From Rhea pennata (Eukaryota; Chordata; Aves; Rheiformes; Rheidae), in contig NW_026907680.1 in assembly GCF_028389875.1 (NCBI RefSeq), positions 1,736,001-1,800,000 on the forward strand: 64,000 bases of DNA. The letters are read 5' to 3'. The notes under the pieces are model-generated. The model did no database searches. It was not told the origin of the DNA and saw only the letters and a list, made by a program, of their open reading frames with translations. The position numbers were made by a program, and so were the translations under genes. This document shows positions 20,883 to 32,205 of the stretch, piece by piece; position 1 is the stretch's first letter, and every line of letters begins with the position of its first letter.

Positions 20883-23800
20883 GTAAGAAGGCAGACTGAA
20901 ACCTCGGCTTCCCCTGGGGACATCGCGGGGCTGTGGCTCTCTGCTGTTTCCCAGGGGCTGTTAGAAATTGAGACTTGCTGCCCCGGGTGCTGAGCAGAGC
21001 TTCAGGGTGTTTTGACTGTCACAACATTATAATGCAGAATCCAACGAGAGTCTCTCGGTGTGTCTCTCTCTTGCACTGGCTCGAACGCGTGGCTCCATAG
21101 TGGGGCTTTTGTGGCTGCTGCTTCCAGTGCCGTGTAGTTGCCACTGTTGTTCTCCGTTCATGCCACAGCAGCCGTCTGCTCAAAAGGACAAGTCCTTCCT
21201 GTTGCTTCCTAACACTGATGGATTAAGAGGCAGCGTGGAAGGCTGTTGTGCAGCCCATGTGTTTTCCTCCTCCTTTGGAGCCAGCGTGACATGGCACAGC
21301 TAAGGCTCGTCAAAGCTGGCATGGCCTGAGTGCCGGCACCATTCCTCTGTGCACTGCCTTCTGCTGGCAGCTGGCCCCCTTGCTGCTCTGCTTGGCCTGC
21401 CCTCCTGCCTCCCGCTCCCAGGAGGTGGCCAGGGCTCGCTCTTGGTGTCTGTGCAGGGAAGGAAGCCCTGCGGTAGCCTTGTCCCAGGAGGCTGCAGAGT
21501 GCTTTGAATTTGGGCCAGGGAGGGCTGACAGGAGCCTCCTGTGGGGGCTTTTGTGGGGGTTAAAGCAGAGAGCTCTGCAGCTCCGTGCTGCCGCAAGACC
21601 TTCAGGCGCCCAGCACTGTGTGGGAGCCTGCTGAAGGGCTCCGTCCGTGACTGTGCTGCTCTTTGCTTGTTGCCTAGGGCGCAGGAAAGCTGAGACCCTC
21701 AAGTATCCTCACGTAGCCGTGGCCATCTCCGTGCCTTGGAAAACAGTGGTGGCCTGCGTGGAGGAGACCGTGTACCTTCTGTCTTGCTGCCTGGCCAATG
21801 GGAAGAACGTGGCCCTTCTTTTCAAGGGCATTGGCGTGCTTCTCATTGAAGGCAAAGAGGTGACAATGTGGTTTTACAGAGGCTTTCTGCGCAGGCTGAA
21901 TGCCTCCCCACAGCTGCTCAAAGCTCTTCTGGATGTAAGTCTGCCTTTTTCCACAGCTCTCCTTCTCACCCCTTTGCAAGCCTGGCCAAGTCCAAAGCAA
22001 CCGCTTTCCCCCCACTGCCAGGTCCTGGGAGTTCTTTCCTGCTAGGCTTCCTCCAGAAGTCTTCCAGAAAGTCAGCCTTCCCTTGGGGTCTTTGTGTTAG
22101 GATCCCATTTGTCTCCAGGCCTCCTCTGGCCATGTTTGGGATTGTGGGGCAGTGCATCCAACAGCTGCTCCTCAAGTTGGAGAAGACTCTCGGGGTGTGT
22201 CACAGACAAAGTCATTGCAAGCCAGGGCCTTTGCCCAGGTCTCCAGTGCAGCCGTGTCATTTAGCCTGGGCTTTCTGGTGCAGAAGGCCTCTGCTTGCCT
22301 CCCTTGACTTCTCCACTAGGCAACAACTGCTCTCCTGCATCAGCCTCTTGGCTCTTGCCCTTGACAGAAGCCTGCCAGTGTTTCTGGCCACCTGCCTGTA
22401 TTATTCCGCACCTGCTGGTCTGTAGAATGGAGGTGGGGGTGGCTGTGAGCAAGAGCGAGGGGTGTTTCCCTCTTTCTGAGTGGCAGCTTCTTCTCTGATT
22501 AGTGGAAACATGGTCTGCCCTTGTGGGCAGCAAGGTCCTTTTCTTCGTAGCATCTCACCCATGTCTCTGCCCTTTGCAGATGCCAGAGATGAGGCATTCA
22601 GTTCTCGCAAGCACCCAAACAGCGGCTTCCCTGATCCATTCTGGCTCTCTCATTGTCTTTCCAACGTGAGTACTTTGGTTTGCTCCTTTCCACCTGAGTT
22701 CCGGGCTCACCCAAAGAGCAGCTCCTCACTGCAGGTTTGGTCGAGGTGTGTTGCCAGAGCTAGTGAAGGCTGCTCAGGATGTGCTTGCAGAGCAAGTCTT
22801 CCGAGGAGTTGGATCCCCGTGTGCTGCAGCCATGCCCTGGCTTTGTTTGGGCTCTGTGTGGGGGTTCTGCTGAGCTCTGTGCTGGCTCCCACCTTGTGAA
22901 GGCCTTTGTTGCACTTGTGGCCCAGGAATGGAGGCTGTTCTTTGCAGATGCTCTGCCCTGAGCTTGGGAGGGATTGCAAGGGCTGTGGAGGTCTAGATTA
23001 GAATTTCCTAAGAGGGTGGAAAGCTGGAGGAAAGGGGCCTTGTCTGATGTGCCTGCACAGGAGCCTGCTCAGGAGCTGTCAGACAGGCTGCAGTGTTGAC
23101 CTGGAGGGTTTGCTTTGGAAAGCTGAGAAGGAGCTCTCTCCCCAGGGGTAGAGGGAAGGCCTGGAGCAGTGTGAGGAGGAAGCTGGTGGCCCTGCAGGCA
23201 GGCATGCTGGGTCCCTGCACTTCCTGAGGGAGTCTTCCAGGAGATGAGACCTGTCCTGCATATTCCCCCTTTGGGAAAGGCTGCTCTTCCTAGCAGCTGG
23301 GCCATGTGTCTGTGTGCCCAGAATTCACAGAAGCAGCAAAGGACATGCGGGGCCCTTCATTGCGAGTGGTGTCTTTTTCTGGTTTACAGGTATGTGCTTG
23401 AGAGTGCCCCTCGAAGACCATCTGTGGGAGCTGTGAAGCCCACGTGGGAAGAGGAGAAGGGACTAGATGTTGCCAGCAGCAAGGAAGGTAATGGAGTGGC
23501 TGATGCCTGGCTGGGCTTTGCACCTTCTCTTTTGTTGGTCCTTGGCAGGGCATTGGAGCCAAGGCTGCAGCACCGTGGCTCGCCTAGCATGAGGCACTAG
23601 AGGCAAGGCAGCTCAGCCCTGATGGGGAGTCAAATATCTGCTCACTTGTGCCAAGACTTCCTTCCACCTTCAAAGCAATTCATTCTGCCCTTGCCTTCTG
23701 TGTTTCTCCTACACATTCCCAAAGCACAGCCTTTGGCTTGACTGTGTGTTTTCTTCCCTTCTGATTGCAGAGCATGTATCTGGCCAGCACCTCCTCCAGC

Positions 23801-26800
23801 GAGAGAGGCAGCCTGAATCCAAAGTGGTGGCTACCAATGTGGAGGAAGGCACGGTGGAGGAAGAGCCTCGAGGCAGGTGAGACACTTGGGGGAATGGCGG
23901 AGGGTGACCCTGTAGCCTTGTGTGTCTTGGAGGGTGATGTTTCCCTTGGACACAAGGTCCCAACAAGCTCTGAATGCCTTTTAAGCTCTGCCACGAGGAC
24001 TAGGCCTCCGTTGCTGGTTGGGCAGAGAAGAGCAAGTGCCTGGCAGAGCCTGCTCTTGGCTTTCTGCCCCCGCTGCCTCTGCTTCCAGCTTCCAGACCTT
24101 TGGGCAACTCAATGTAATTGGTCCTTCGGGAAGAGGAGGGCCTTTTCCCCTAGCCCATAGATGAAAGTAAGGAGAATGCTGCTCATCTGTGGAGAGCAGG
24201 GCTGGGTGTCTCAGGGCAATTTTGGAGGCTGAGGAAGAGTCTGCATGCCCTTGTCAGGCCTTGTGAGGAGCTAAGTGGAAAAGCTCAACTGGTGTGAGGT
24301 GCAAGAGGGGTGTGCAGGGAATGCTGCTGGAGGGGAGGATGCCTTGGGTGAATATCTCCCCAAAGCTGTGGTGTTTCCCCTTGGGCAATGCCCTTCCTTT
24401 GACTGCCAGCAGCAAGGAGGAAGGAGGGTCATTTCCAGGCAGCAGTCAGGGGTGGCGAGCAGCAGGCTCGAGAGGGTGTGGCCATGGCTCAGGCAGCCCT
24501 TAGAGGCAAGGACGAGTTGTTTGGGCACTTTGAAGAGGATGGGAAGGAGGGACATGAGTGCCTGAAGACGGAAGGACTGCAAGGGACAGAGCAGTTATTC
24601 CTGGTTCCCTTTCTGAAGCTTCCAAGAAAGCTTGTCCTTGGGGGCCACACCGCAGAGGCTACTGGAGTGCTCAGGACAGTGGGTAATGGTGTGTCCTGGA
24701 GCCTGTCCTTGGAGCTGACGCTGCTGCTCTCCTTGGTACCTGGAGAAAAAGTCCTACTGTGGGCACCCAGAGCTTTCCCTCGGGCACGCTGTGCAGCCCT
24801 GGGTGTTTGGGTGGTGGAGAGTCTCTGTGTCACACTTCCCCACGGTGTGTATTTGCAGCATGCTGCCAGCAATTCAGCCTAGCTCTGCAAAGGAGGATTT
24901 AGTGGGCTGGAGGAAGCAGCTGCCAGAGGCCAGAGCGGGAGCTGGCGGGCCTGAGATTGGCTATCAGAATTCAAGAGAGGTAGGTGCTCCTGATGGAGGT
25001 CCTTCTTTTGGCAGCTTGCTTTCTGCCAAAGCATCGTGGTGTGGGCGCTGGCTGGACAAGAGCCCTTCCCATGGGTTCCTCTGGGCCCTGCCTGACTGTC
25101 CCCGGGCTTTGCTGTCAAAGGCGCTGCTTGTGCTCTACTTCTGCAATGCATCTCTCATGACTCCTTGACTCTCCATTAACGTCTCCCAGCAGAGCCTCTG
25201 GGGCCCTCGCTCTAGTGGCCGTGGAACTGCTGGGCCTTTCTGCTATAGCAGATGGAGAGATTCTGTTCAGCGGTGTGATTATTCAGATGCTTGGTTCAAA
25301 CAGGAAAGGGATGTTCAGCCTTGCTGGGCTTCCCTTCAGGGTAAAAGAGCACTGACAGGGAAGGCTCAGAGCAGAGGCTGAGAAAGAACCTTCCCTTCTG
25401 GGAAAACAGAGCTGCCGTAACCCCCACTGCCCTCTCTCATCCTCCCTAGCAGGACTGCCCTGCACATTGCCCTAGAGTTTAGTGAGCTGCCTTCCCCTGA
25501 ACTTGCCTGCCTTGACTTCCCAATGCTCTACTGGATTAGCCTCTTTGTGCTTGCCCTGGACATAATCCTGCCAGAGCTTTTAGACTTTTGCCTATATTCT
25601 CCTACAGCTGGTCTTGTGTGGAATGGAGGGGCTGCTGTGAGCAACAATGATGGGTATTTCAGAGTTTCTGAGAGGCAGCTTCTTCTTTTCTGAGTAGTGG
25701 AAACTTTAGCTGCCTTTGCCAGCAGCAAGATTCTTTCCTTGGCAGCATCTCACCGGTGTTTCTCACCTTTGCAGATGCTGGAGATGAGGGACTCAGTCCT
25801 CGAAGCCAGCCAGAGCAGTGAGACTGAGGCCCCTTGTGCTCTTCCAAGTATTTTTCCAACGTGAGTACTTTGCCTTGCTTCTTTTCCCCTGACTGACGAA
25901 GGCAGCAGCCTCTCAGCACAGGTTTGATAGGGCTGCAGTGCCAGGGCTGGGGGAGGCTGCTCTGAAAGTGCTTTGGGAGCAAGACTTCCCAGCGGCTGCA
26001 TCCCAGTGGCCTGCACGCATGCTCTGCCTTCATACAGGGTCTGTTGGAGGCCCTAAGCCAAGATTTATGCTGTCTCCCACCACGCAAGAGCTTTATTCTG
26101 GACTGCCTTGATGCCTTTCTCTGTCTTTGTCACTGGGTGCCCAGCAGCAATCCATTGCCCATCCTGGAACACAGAGTCCTTGGGGCCACGGGGCAGTGGC
26201 TAATGTAGTCGGCAGCACAGCGTGTAATGCTGTGCCTTGGAGCCTGTCCTGGCAGATGACCCTGCTGCTCGCCCTCCTGCATGGAGAGAAATTTTCACTG
26301 TGGTTGTGTCCAGAGCTCTCCTTCAGGCATGATCTGCAGCCCTGGGTGTTTTGTTAGGGGGTGATCCCCGTTTCTGTTGATGTGACCCCAGTGAGAAGGA
26401 CCCACGTGCTTCTGCTACAGAACTGCCTTCTGCGGTAGAAGCAGGTGCCCAACTTGTCAGGCTGAAATGGGGACCCTACTCCCCCTGTGCTCATGCCACC
26501 TCCCCGCGGTGTGTATTTGCAGTCCATTCCTAGGCACCCCAGAGTGCTCTGCCCAGAAGGCAGTGCCAGGCGGGAGGAAGCCATCTTCAGAAGGTGGAGC
26601 ACCTACTGAGTGGCCTGGGAATGAAGTGGACGAGAATGCCAGAGCGGTAAGTGTCACTGCTGGGGGCCCTTCTTTTCCAGCTTGCTTCCTGCAAACTCCT
26701 TGTGCTATGGGCGCTGGCTTGCAAGAGCCCTTCCCATGGGTTCACTGAGCCCTGCCCGACATCGCCCAGTCCTGCCTTCAAAGGCATCGGTGGTGAATGT

Positions 26801-29800
26801 AGTTTTGGAATGCACACGCTGTTGCACCTTGCTCTCCGTGAACACACCAGCAGAGCCTCTGGGGCCCTCCTGCTGGTGGCACTGGAAGTGCTGGGCCTTC
26901 CTGTGATAGAAAGTGAAGAGCTTCTGCTCAGCTCTGTGATAATTCAGATGCTTCTTTCAAGCAGGAAATGGATGTTCAGCCTTGCTGGGCTTCCCTTCAG
27001 GGTAAAAGGGTGCTGACAGGAAGGTTCCCGGGAAGGCTCAGAGCAGAGGCTGGGGAAGAACCTTCCCTTCTGGAGAAGCTTCTGAGCTGGCTTCCCCTGC
27101 GCTTGCCTCCCTTGATGTCTCCGTTCTGTCCTGGATCAGCCTTTTGGCTCTTCCCTGGACAAAAGCCTGCCAGAACATTTAGCTCTTTGCCCATATTCCC
27201 CTGCAGCTGCTCTTGTGTGGAATGGAGGGGCTGCTGTGAGCAAAAGCAATGGGTGTTTCTGCAGTTCTGAGAGGCAGCTTCTTCTCCGGAGCATGGAAAC
27301 ATGGGCTGCCCTTGCCAGCAGCAAGAGCCTTTACTTGGCAGCATCTCACCTCTCTTTCTCACCTTTGCAGATGAAAATACACAGGGATTCAATCCCGACA
27401 GCTCCTAAAGCAGCTCCGATTGTGTCCCCTGCACCTCTTCCAAACATGTTCCTAAGGTGAGTACTTTGCCTTCCTTCTTTCCCCTCTTCCTGACAAAGGC
27501 AGCAGCCTCTCCGCACAGGTTTGTTAGGGCTGCATTGCCAGGGCTGGGACAGGCTGCTCTGAAAGTGCTTTGGGAGCAAAAATTCCAAGCGGCTGGGTCC
27601 CAGTGACCTGCATGCATGCTCTGCCTTCATCTGGGCTCTGTGGGTGGGGAGAGGGTTCTGCAGAGCTGCCTCCCACTATGCAAGAGCTTTATGCTTGACT
27701 GCCTTGATATCTTTCTCCTTCTTCGACACTGGGAGCCTAGCAACAACCTATTGCCCATCCCTGAACACAGAGTGTTCAGGTCTTATGTAGCTGGCAGGAC
27801 AGCAGGTAATGCTGTGCCTTGGAGCCTGTCCTGGCAGATGACCCTGCTGCTCTCCTCACTGCCTGGAGAGAGTCTCCCTTGGGCTCCTGGAGCTCTCCTT
27901 CAGGCATGACGTGCAGCCCCAGGTGTTTTGGTGGGAGGTGATGCTCTGATGTGGCCACACTCAGTGGGAGCCCTGTGCTTCTGCTGCAGAATTGCCTTCT
28001 GCTGCAGGAGCAGGTGTGAAGCTGGTGAGGGCCAGGTGGGGACCCTACTCTCCCTGTGCTCATATCACCTCTCCGCGGTGTGTATTTGCAGGCCAGTGCC
28101 AGTCACCTTAGAGTGCTTTGCACAGAGTGCAGCAGCAGCGGACAGGAAGAAGGAACGGAGAGAAGCCCGAGCACTAGCTGCATGTCCTCTGAGCGAGGGC
28201 CGTCAGAGGTCTGGCGTGGTAAGTGCTCCTCATTGAGTCAGGCCCTTCATGTGCCAGCCTGCTTTTTGCCCAGGCCTTGTGCTATGCGCGCTGTCTGTAC
28301 AAGAGCCCTTCCCATGGGCTCTGCTGAACCTTGCAAGACTTGGCCCGGGGCTTGCCTTCACAGGCACCGCTTGTGCTCCAGGTTTGCAATATAGCTCTTG
28401 CTGCTGCGCCCTCCTTGAACACACCAGCAGAGGCACCGGGGTCCCGGTTTTGATTGTCTCTGAACTGCTGAGCCTTTCTGCGATAGAAAATTCAGTTTCT
28501 GCTCAGTTGTGTGATTATTGAGATGCTGGGTGCAAATGAGAACGGGATGTTCAGTGTGACTGGTCTTTCCTTCAGGGCAGTAGGTTGTTTGCAGGAAGGC
28601 GCATGGGAAGGGTCAGAGCAGAGCCTGAGAAATAATTTTCCCTTCTGGGAAAAGAGACCTGCTGCAGCCCCCACTGTACCCTCCTGTCCTCCCTAGCAGG
28701 ACTGCCCTGCACATTGCCCTTAATTTTAGTCAGCGGCCCTCCCCTGCGCTGCCCTCCCTCAGTCTCTCCCCTAGGCAAGAACTGCTCTCCTGGATCAGCC
28801 TCTTGGCTCTTGCCCTGGACAAAAGCCTGCCAGAGCTTTTCCCCATTTGCCTGTATGTCCAGGGAGCAGCTATTGTGTAGAATGGAGGGGTTGCAGTGAG
28901 CAAGAGAGAAGGTTGTTTCTGCTGTTCTGAGAGGCAGCTTCTTCTCTGAACAGTGCAAACATTGGCTGCCCTTGTGAGCAGCAAGATCCTCTTCTTGGCA
29001 GCATCTCACCTGTGTTTCTCCCCTGTGCAGATGCTGGAGATGAGAGACTCGATCCTTGCAGCCACCAAAGCCCTCGATGTCCAGGCCCGTACTCCCCGCC
29101 GCCATATGTTTCCAACGTGAGTATATTTGTTGGCTCCCTAGCCTCCAGTTTAGCAAGAGAGCATCTTCTCGGCGCAGGTTTGTTAGGGCTGCAGTGCCAG
29201 GGCTGGTGAAGGCTGCTCTGAAAGTGCTTTGGGAGCAAGACTTCCCAGCGACAGTGTCCCTGTGACCTACGGGCATGCTCTGCCTTCATGTGGGCTCTGT
29301 GGGGGGCTTTAGCCAACTCTGTGCTGGCTCCCACCACACAAGGGCTTTATTCTGGGCTGCCTTCATGCCTTTCTCCTTCTCTGTTGCTGGGTGCCCAGCA
29401 GCAATCCATTGCCCATCCCGGAACACCGAGTCCTTGGGGCCACGGAGCAGTGGCTAATGCAGTTGGCAGGACGCAGGTAATGGTGTGAGTTGGAGGCTGT
29501 CCTTGTAGGGGACCCTGCTGCTCTCCTTGCTGCCTGGAGAGAAAGTCTCGCTGTGGGCACCCGGAGCTCTCCAGCAGGCACGTTGTGCAGCTGTGGGTGT
29601 TTTGGCGGGAGGTGATTTCCGTGTCTGTGGATGTGATCCCCGTCAGTGGAACCCCCGTGCTGCTGCTGCAGAACTGCCTTCTGCTGCAGAGGCAGGTGCC
29701 CCCCTTGGGAGCGCTGCGTGGAGTCCAAACTCCCCAGCTTCCCCGGGCTCATGCCACCTCCCTGGTGCCTATTTGCAGGATGTTTTCCACCACCCCAGAG

Positions 29801-32205
29801 TGTTTTGCCAAACGGCCGGCCCCAGGCGCCTGGGAACAACCGCCACGCGCTAGAGTGCGAGCTGTGTGGGCTGTGAATGAAAGCGCTCCGAAGGCAAGAC
29901 AGGTAGGTGCTCCTCCCTGAGCTCCTTTGTCTGCAGAAGCATTCTTCTCTGGGACAAGAGCCCTTCCCATGGGCTCTGCTGAGCCCTGGCTGACTTGGCC
30001 CAGGGCTTGCCTTCAAAGGCACTGCTTGGGCTCTAGTTTTGCAATATAGCTCTTGCTGCTGCGCCCTCCTCGAACACTCCAGCAGAGCCCCTGGGGCCTC
30101 TCTTTTTTTCTGGCCATGGTAGTGCTGGGGTTTTCAGTGAGAGACCATGGAGAGTTTCTGCTCAGCTGTGTGATTATTGAGATGCTTGGTGCGAATGAGA
30201 AGGGGATGTTCAGCATGGCTGGTCTTCCCTTCAGGGCAATAGGGTGCTGGCAGGAAGGCTCAGGAGAAGGTCACAAAGCCTGGGACATGTTGCGGTGCCC
30301 CTTGCTCTTCTGCTGCTGGGGCGGCAGCAGCCGTTGTCCGGCGGGGTGCCCCAGGCCAGGTCAGAGCCAGGGGCCTGGTGATTGCCAAGGTCCTGCAGTC
30401 CCTGGATGCTGGCGAGGAGCATGTGGAGAGCAGCGGAGTGGACTTGGAAGTGGGGCACATTGCACAGTGTGGAGTTGTCTTGCAGGTGCAGGAGGGTGCT
30501 GAGAATCTGGCTGAAGAAAAGCCCAGTATTCAGAAGATCGTCCAATACCAGCTGGGAGAAGACAAGAAGGTGACCCTGAAGGTCTACTTCTCCTGCCTAG
30601 AGGAAGAGGAGGAGGGGCTGGACAGTCAAGAGGGGCCTTGCAAGACAGGGCAGGTACGTGGCAGCTCCAGGAGAAGCCTGGCAGAACTGAGGGGCAGTGA
30701 GGCAGCAAGGGGTGCCACTTGTAATCCCGGAGCCACTGTGCTGCCTAGAGCGTGCTGTGACTTTTCCTGACATGGGCTTGATGTGGCTTAAAGCTTGTCA
30801 CTAAGTCCCTCCTTGCAGCACTCAGCAAATGCCCAGCACTGCTGTGGAGCTGAAGGGCTGTGGCTGCAAATGGGAGCGGGGTTGAGGGAGTAGAGGAGGA
30901 GATAAGCAGGAGGGCTCTGAGGCCGAGTGAGAGAGACAAGGTGTCAGTGCGGCTGCAGCCCCATTGCCCCATGAGCAAGCCACAGGGCTGGCCTGGGCTC
31001 AGCCTTGCCTTCCAGCCAAGGGGCAGCTGTTGAGTGCTGAGAATGGCCTCCAACAGTGGCACCTGCAAGATCTGAGCAGCTGAGCGCAAAGGGATGCTTC
31101 CAGCATTGGTGTGCCCCTTTGCAAAGCTCTCCCTGACTGCTGAAGCCAAGACGACACAGGTACCTGCCAGTCCTGGTACCAGCAGCCTCCACCATGGGCT
31201 GATGAGCTGTGTCCAAACAAGCTCCCCTGTCCCATGACGGTGAGGCTGGCAACACCCTCAGAAGCTCCCGCAAACATCCCTGGCCCTCACGAGTCTGCAG
31301 TCTTCCTGGGCTTTCTGCCGGGGCAGAACACAGCCTGTTCTTTCTGCCTCCTTGTGCAGGGGAAAGAAGAGCCGTGTGCAGAGACACAGGCAAGCAGAAG
31401 AAAGAGCAGCAGCAGTGGCAAAGAGACCAGCAGAGCCAGTTTCAGCAGAAGACGCAGCAGCAGTGGCAGGGGCAGTATCAGCGGCAGTGTCAGCGGGAGA
31501 CCCAGAGGCAGCGGCAGTGGAAGCCCCACTGCAAAAGAGAACGGCAGCCCCAGTGTCAGTAGCAGGCAGCGTGGCAGTGGCAGCGGGAGCCCCGGTGGCA
31601 GGCAGAGCGGCAGCCCCAGTGTCAGCGGCAGGGGCAGTGGAAGCCCCACTGTCAGACCAAGTGGCAGCCCCAGTGCCAGTGCCGGACAGAGTGGCAGTGG
31701 CACTGGAAGCCCCACTGTCAGACACAGTGGCAGCCCCAGTGGCAGCGGCAGTGGCACTGGAAGCGCCACTGTCAGACCAAGTGGCAGCGGCAGTGGCAGT
31801 GCCGGACACAGCGGCAGCGGAACTGGAAGCCCCAGTGGCAGACGCAGCAGCAGATCCACTGGCGGTGGCAGCGTCACTGGAAGCCCCAGTGGCGGGCACA
31901 GCGGCAGCCCAAGTGCCAGCGGCAAACACAGCAGCAGTGACAGTGGGAGCTGCAATGTTGGACACAGCGAGAAACCCGCTCGTAGCAGCAGTGGCAGTGG
32001 AAGCTCCAATGCTGGACACAACGGCAGCCCCACTGGCAGTGGCAGCGGCACACGAAGACCCAGTGTCAGAAAGACCATCAGTGGCAGTGGGAGCCCCAGG
32101 GGCAGCGGCAGTGGCCACAGCAGCAGCCACAACGGCAGCAGCAGCAGCAGCAGCACTGCTTGTGAGCCACGCGAGCACCCAGGAAGTTCTCTGAAGCTGA
32201 ATTAA
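19837..32205 (+). CDS. CCDC81-like gene with two HU-type domains, tandem exon modules and a Ser/Gly/Pro tail
   Basis: Exons I can place: 19,837-19,915; 20,126-20,187; 20,726-20,882; 21,678-21,934; 22,580-22,665; 23,390-23,487; 23,771-23,876; probably 24,504-24,682; 24,859-24,979; 25,775-25,860; 26,523-26,646; 27,371-27,456; 28,092-28,218; 29,031-29,116; 29,779-29,902; 30,355-30,653; 31,360-32,205. The first seven join with consistent phases (79, 62, 157, 257, 86, 98 and 106 nt) and no stop, giving two consecutive HU-like domains as in CCDC81. CCDC81 proteins are linked to centrosome and microtubule functions; the bird expansion has been proposed to recognise non-self. The last two exons also join in phase 0. 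More exons must exist within the modules; I could not fix their boundaries, and some module pieces contain stops (for example near 26,350). The call is firm for the N-terminal half and tentative for the middle. Confidence 0.75.
21678..21934 (+). CDS. Exon 4: second HU domain
   Basis: A 257-nt exon (TTGCCTAG acceptor, GTAAGT donor) encodes KYPHVAVAISVPWKTV, CVEETVYLLSCCLANGKNVA, KGIGVLLIEGKEVTMWFY and RRLNASPQLLKALLD. The GKNVAL..KGIGVLLIEG.KV pattern is the hallmark of the second HU-like domain in CCDC81. There are no stops and both phases match the neighbouring exons. The domain is completed by exon 5 (22,580-22,665). Confidence 0.85.
22580..23876 (+). CDS. Exons 5-7: end of HU2 and linker
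   Basis: Exon 5 (22,580-22,665, 86 nt) gives MPEMRHSVLASTQTAASLI then GSLIVFPT, matching the conserved end of the CCDC81 HU2 domain. Exon 6 (23,390-23,487) and exon 7 (23,771-23,876) give charged, Glu-rich linker sequence ending EEGTVEEEPRGR. Phases 2, 1 and 2 are consistent. Exon 5 is the founder type of the 86-nt exons repeated further downstream. Confidence 0.75.
24270..30250 (+). repeat. Tandem exon modules of about 1.6 kb
   Basis: A block holding an 86-nt exon, conserved intronic sequence and a 121-127-nt exon repeats head to tail. The 86-nt exons start at 25,775, 27,371 and 29,031 (founder at 22,580). The 121-127-nt exons start at 24,859, 26,523, 28,092 and 29,779. Spacings are 1.57-1.69 kb. 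A junction motif TTCCCTTCAGGG...GCTGACAGGAAGG recurs at about 25,330, 27,000, 28,580 and 30,230, and also in the palindrome arms and the 61-63 kb block. Exon lengths stay equal modulo 3 across modules, as expected if modules can be added without breaking the reading frame. Confidence 0.85.
30355..30653 (+). CDS. Penultimate 299-nt exon, unrecognised acidic domain
   Basis: Acceptor CCCCAG, donor GTACGT. The exon encodes about 99 residues: LVIAKVLQSLDAGEEHVES, VDLEVGHIAQCGVVLQVQEG, KPSIQKIVQYQLGEDKKVTL and a run of glutamates. The paralogue at 60,455-60,753 is also exactly 299 nt and nearly identical in protein sequence. It ends in phase 0, matching the start of the 31,360 exon. I do not recognise the domain; alternating hydrophobic residues suggest beta structure. 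Confidence 0.65.
31360..32205 (+). CDS. Last exon: 281-residue Ser/Gly/Pro repeat tail
   Basis: After a CCTTGTGCAG acceptor, 282 codons run to TAA at 32,203-32,205. The exon begins GKEEPCAETQASRRKSSSSG, continues as tandem Gly-Ser-Pro-Ser/Ser-Gly-Ser units with interspersed His, Arg and Val, and ends in CEPREHPGSSLKLN. Joining from 30,653 in phase 0 selects exactly this frame. Paralogous exons share the start and tail but differ widely in array length (207, 282 and 39 codons including stop). The array is free of stops in other frames and on the other strand as well, so long antisense frames here (up to 306 codons) should be ignored. Function unknown; likely disordered. Confidence 0.7.
   Translation, partial: GKEEPCAETQASRRKSSSSGKETSRASFSRRRSSSGRGSISGSVSGRPRGSGSGSPTAKENGSPSVSSRQRGSGSGSPGGRQSGSPSVSGRGSGSPTVRPSGSPSASAGQSGSGTGSPTVRHSGSPSGSGSGTGSATVRPSGSGSGSAGHSGSGTGSPSGRRSSRSTGGGSVTGSPSGGHSGSPSASGKHSSSDSGSCNVGHSEKPARSSSGSGSSNAGHNGSPTGSGSGTRRPSVRKTISGSGSPRGSGSGHSSSHNGSSSSSSTACEPREHPGSSLKLN

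Noticed and set aside
31258..32178. Long open frames (289-306 codons) on the minus strand and in other plus frames across the Ser/Gly/Pro array
   Set aside because: The repeat is built from stop-free codons in every register, so openness is automatic. Exon phase and the conserved tail pick the plus-strand Ser/Gly/Pro frame.
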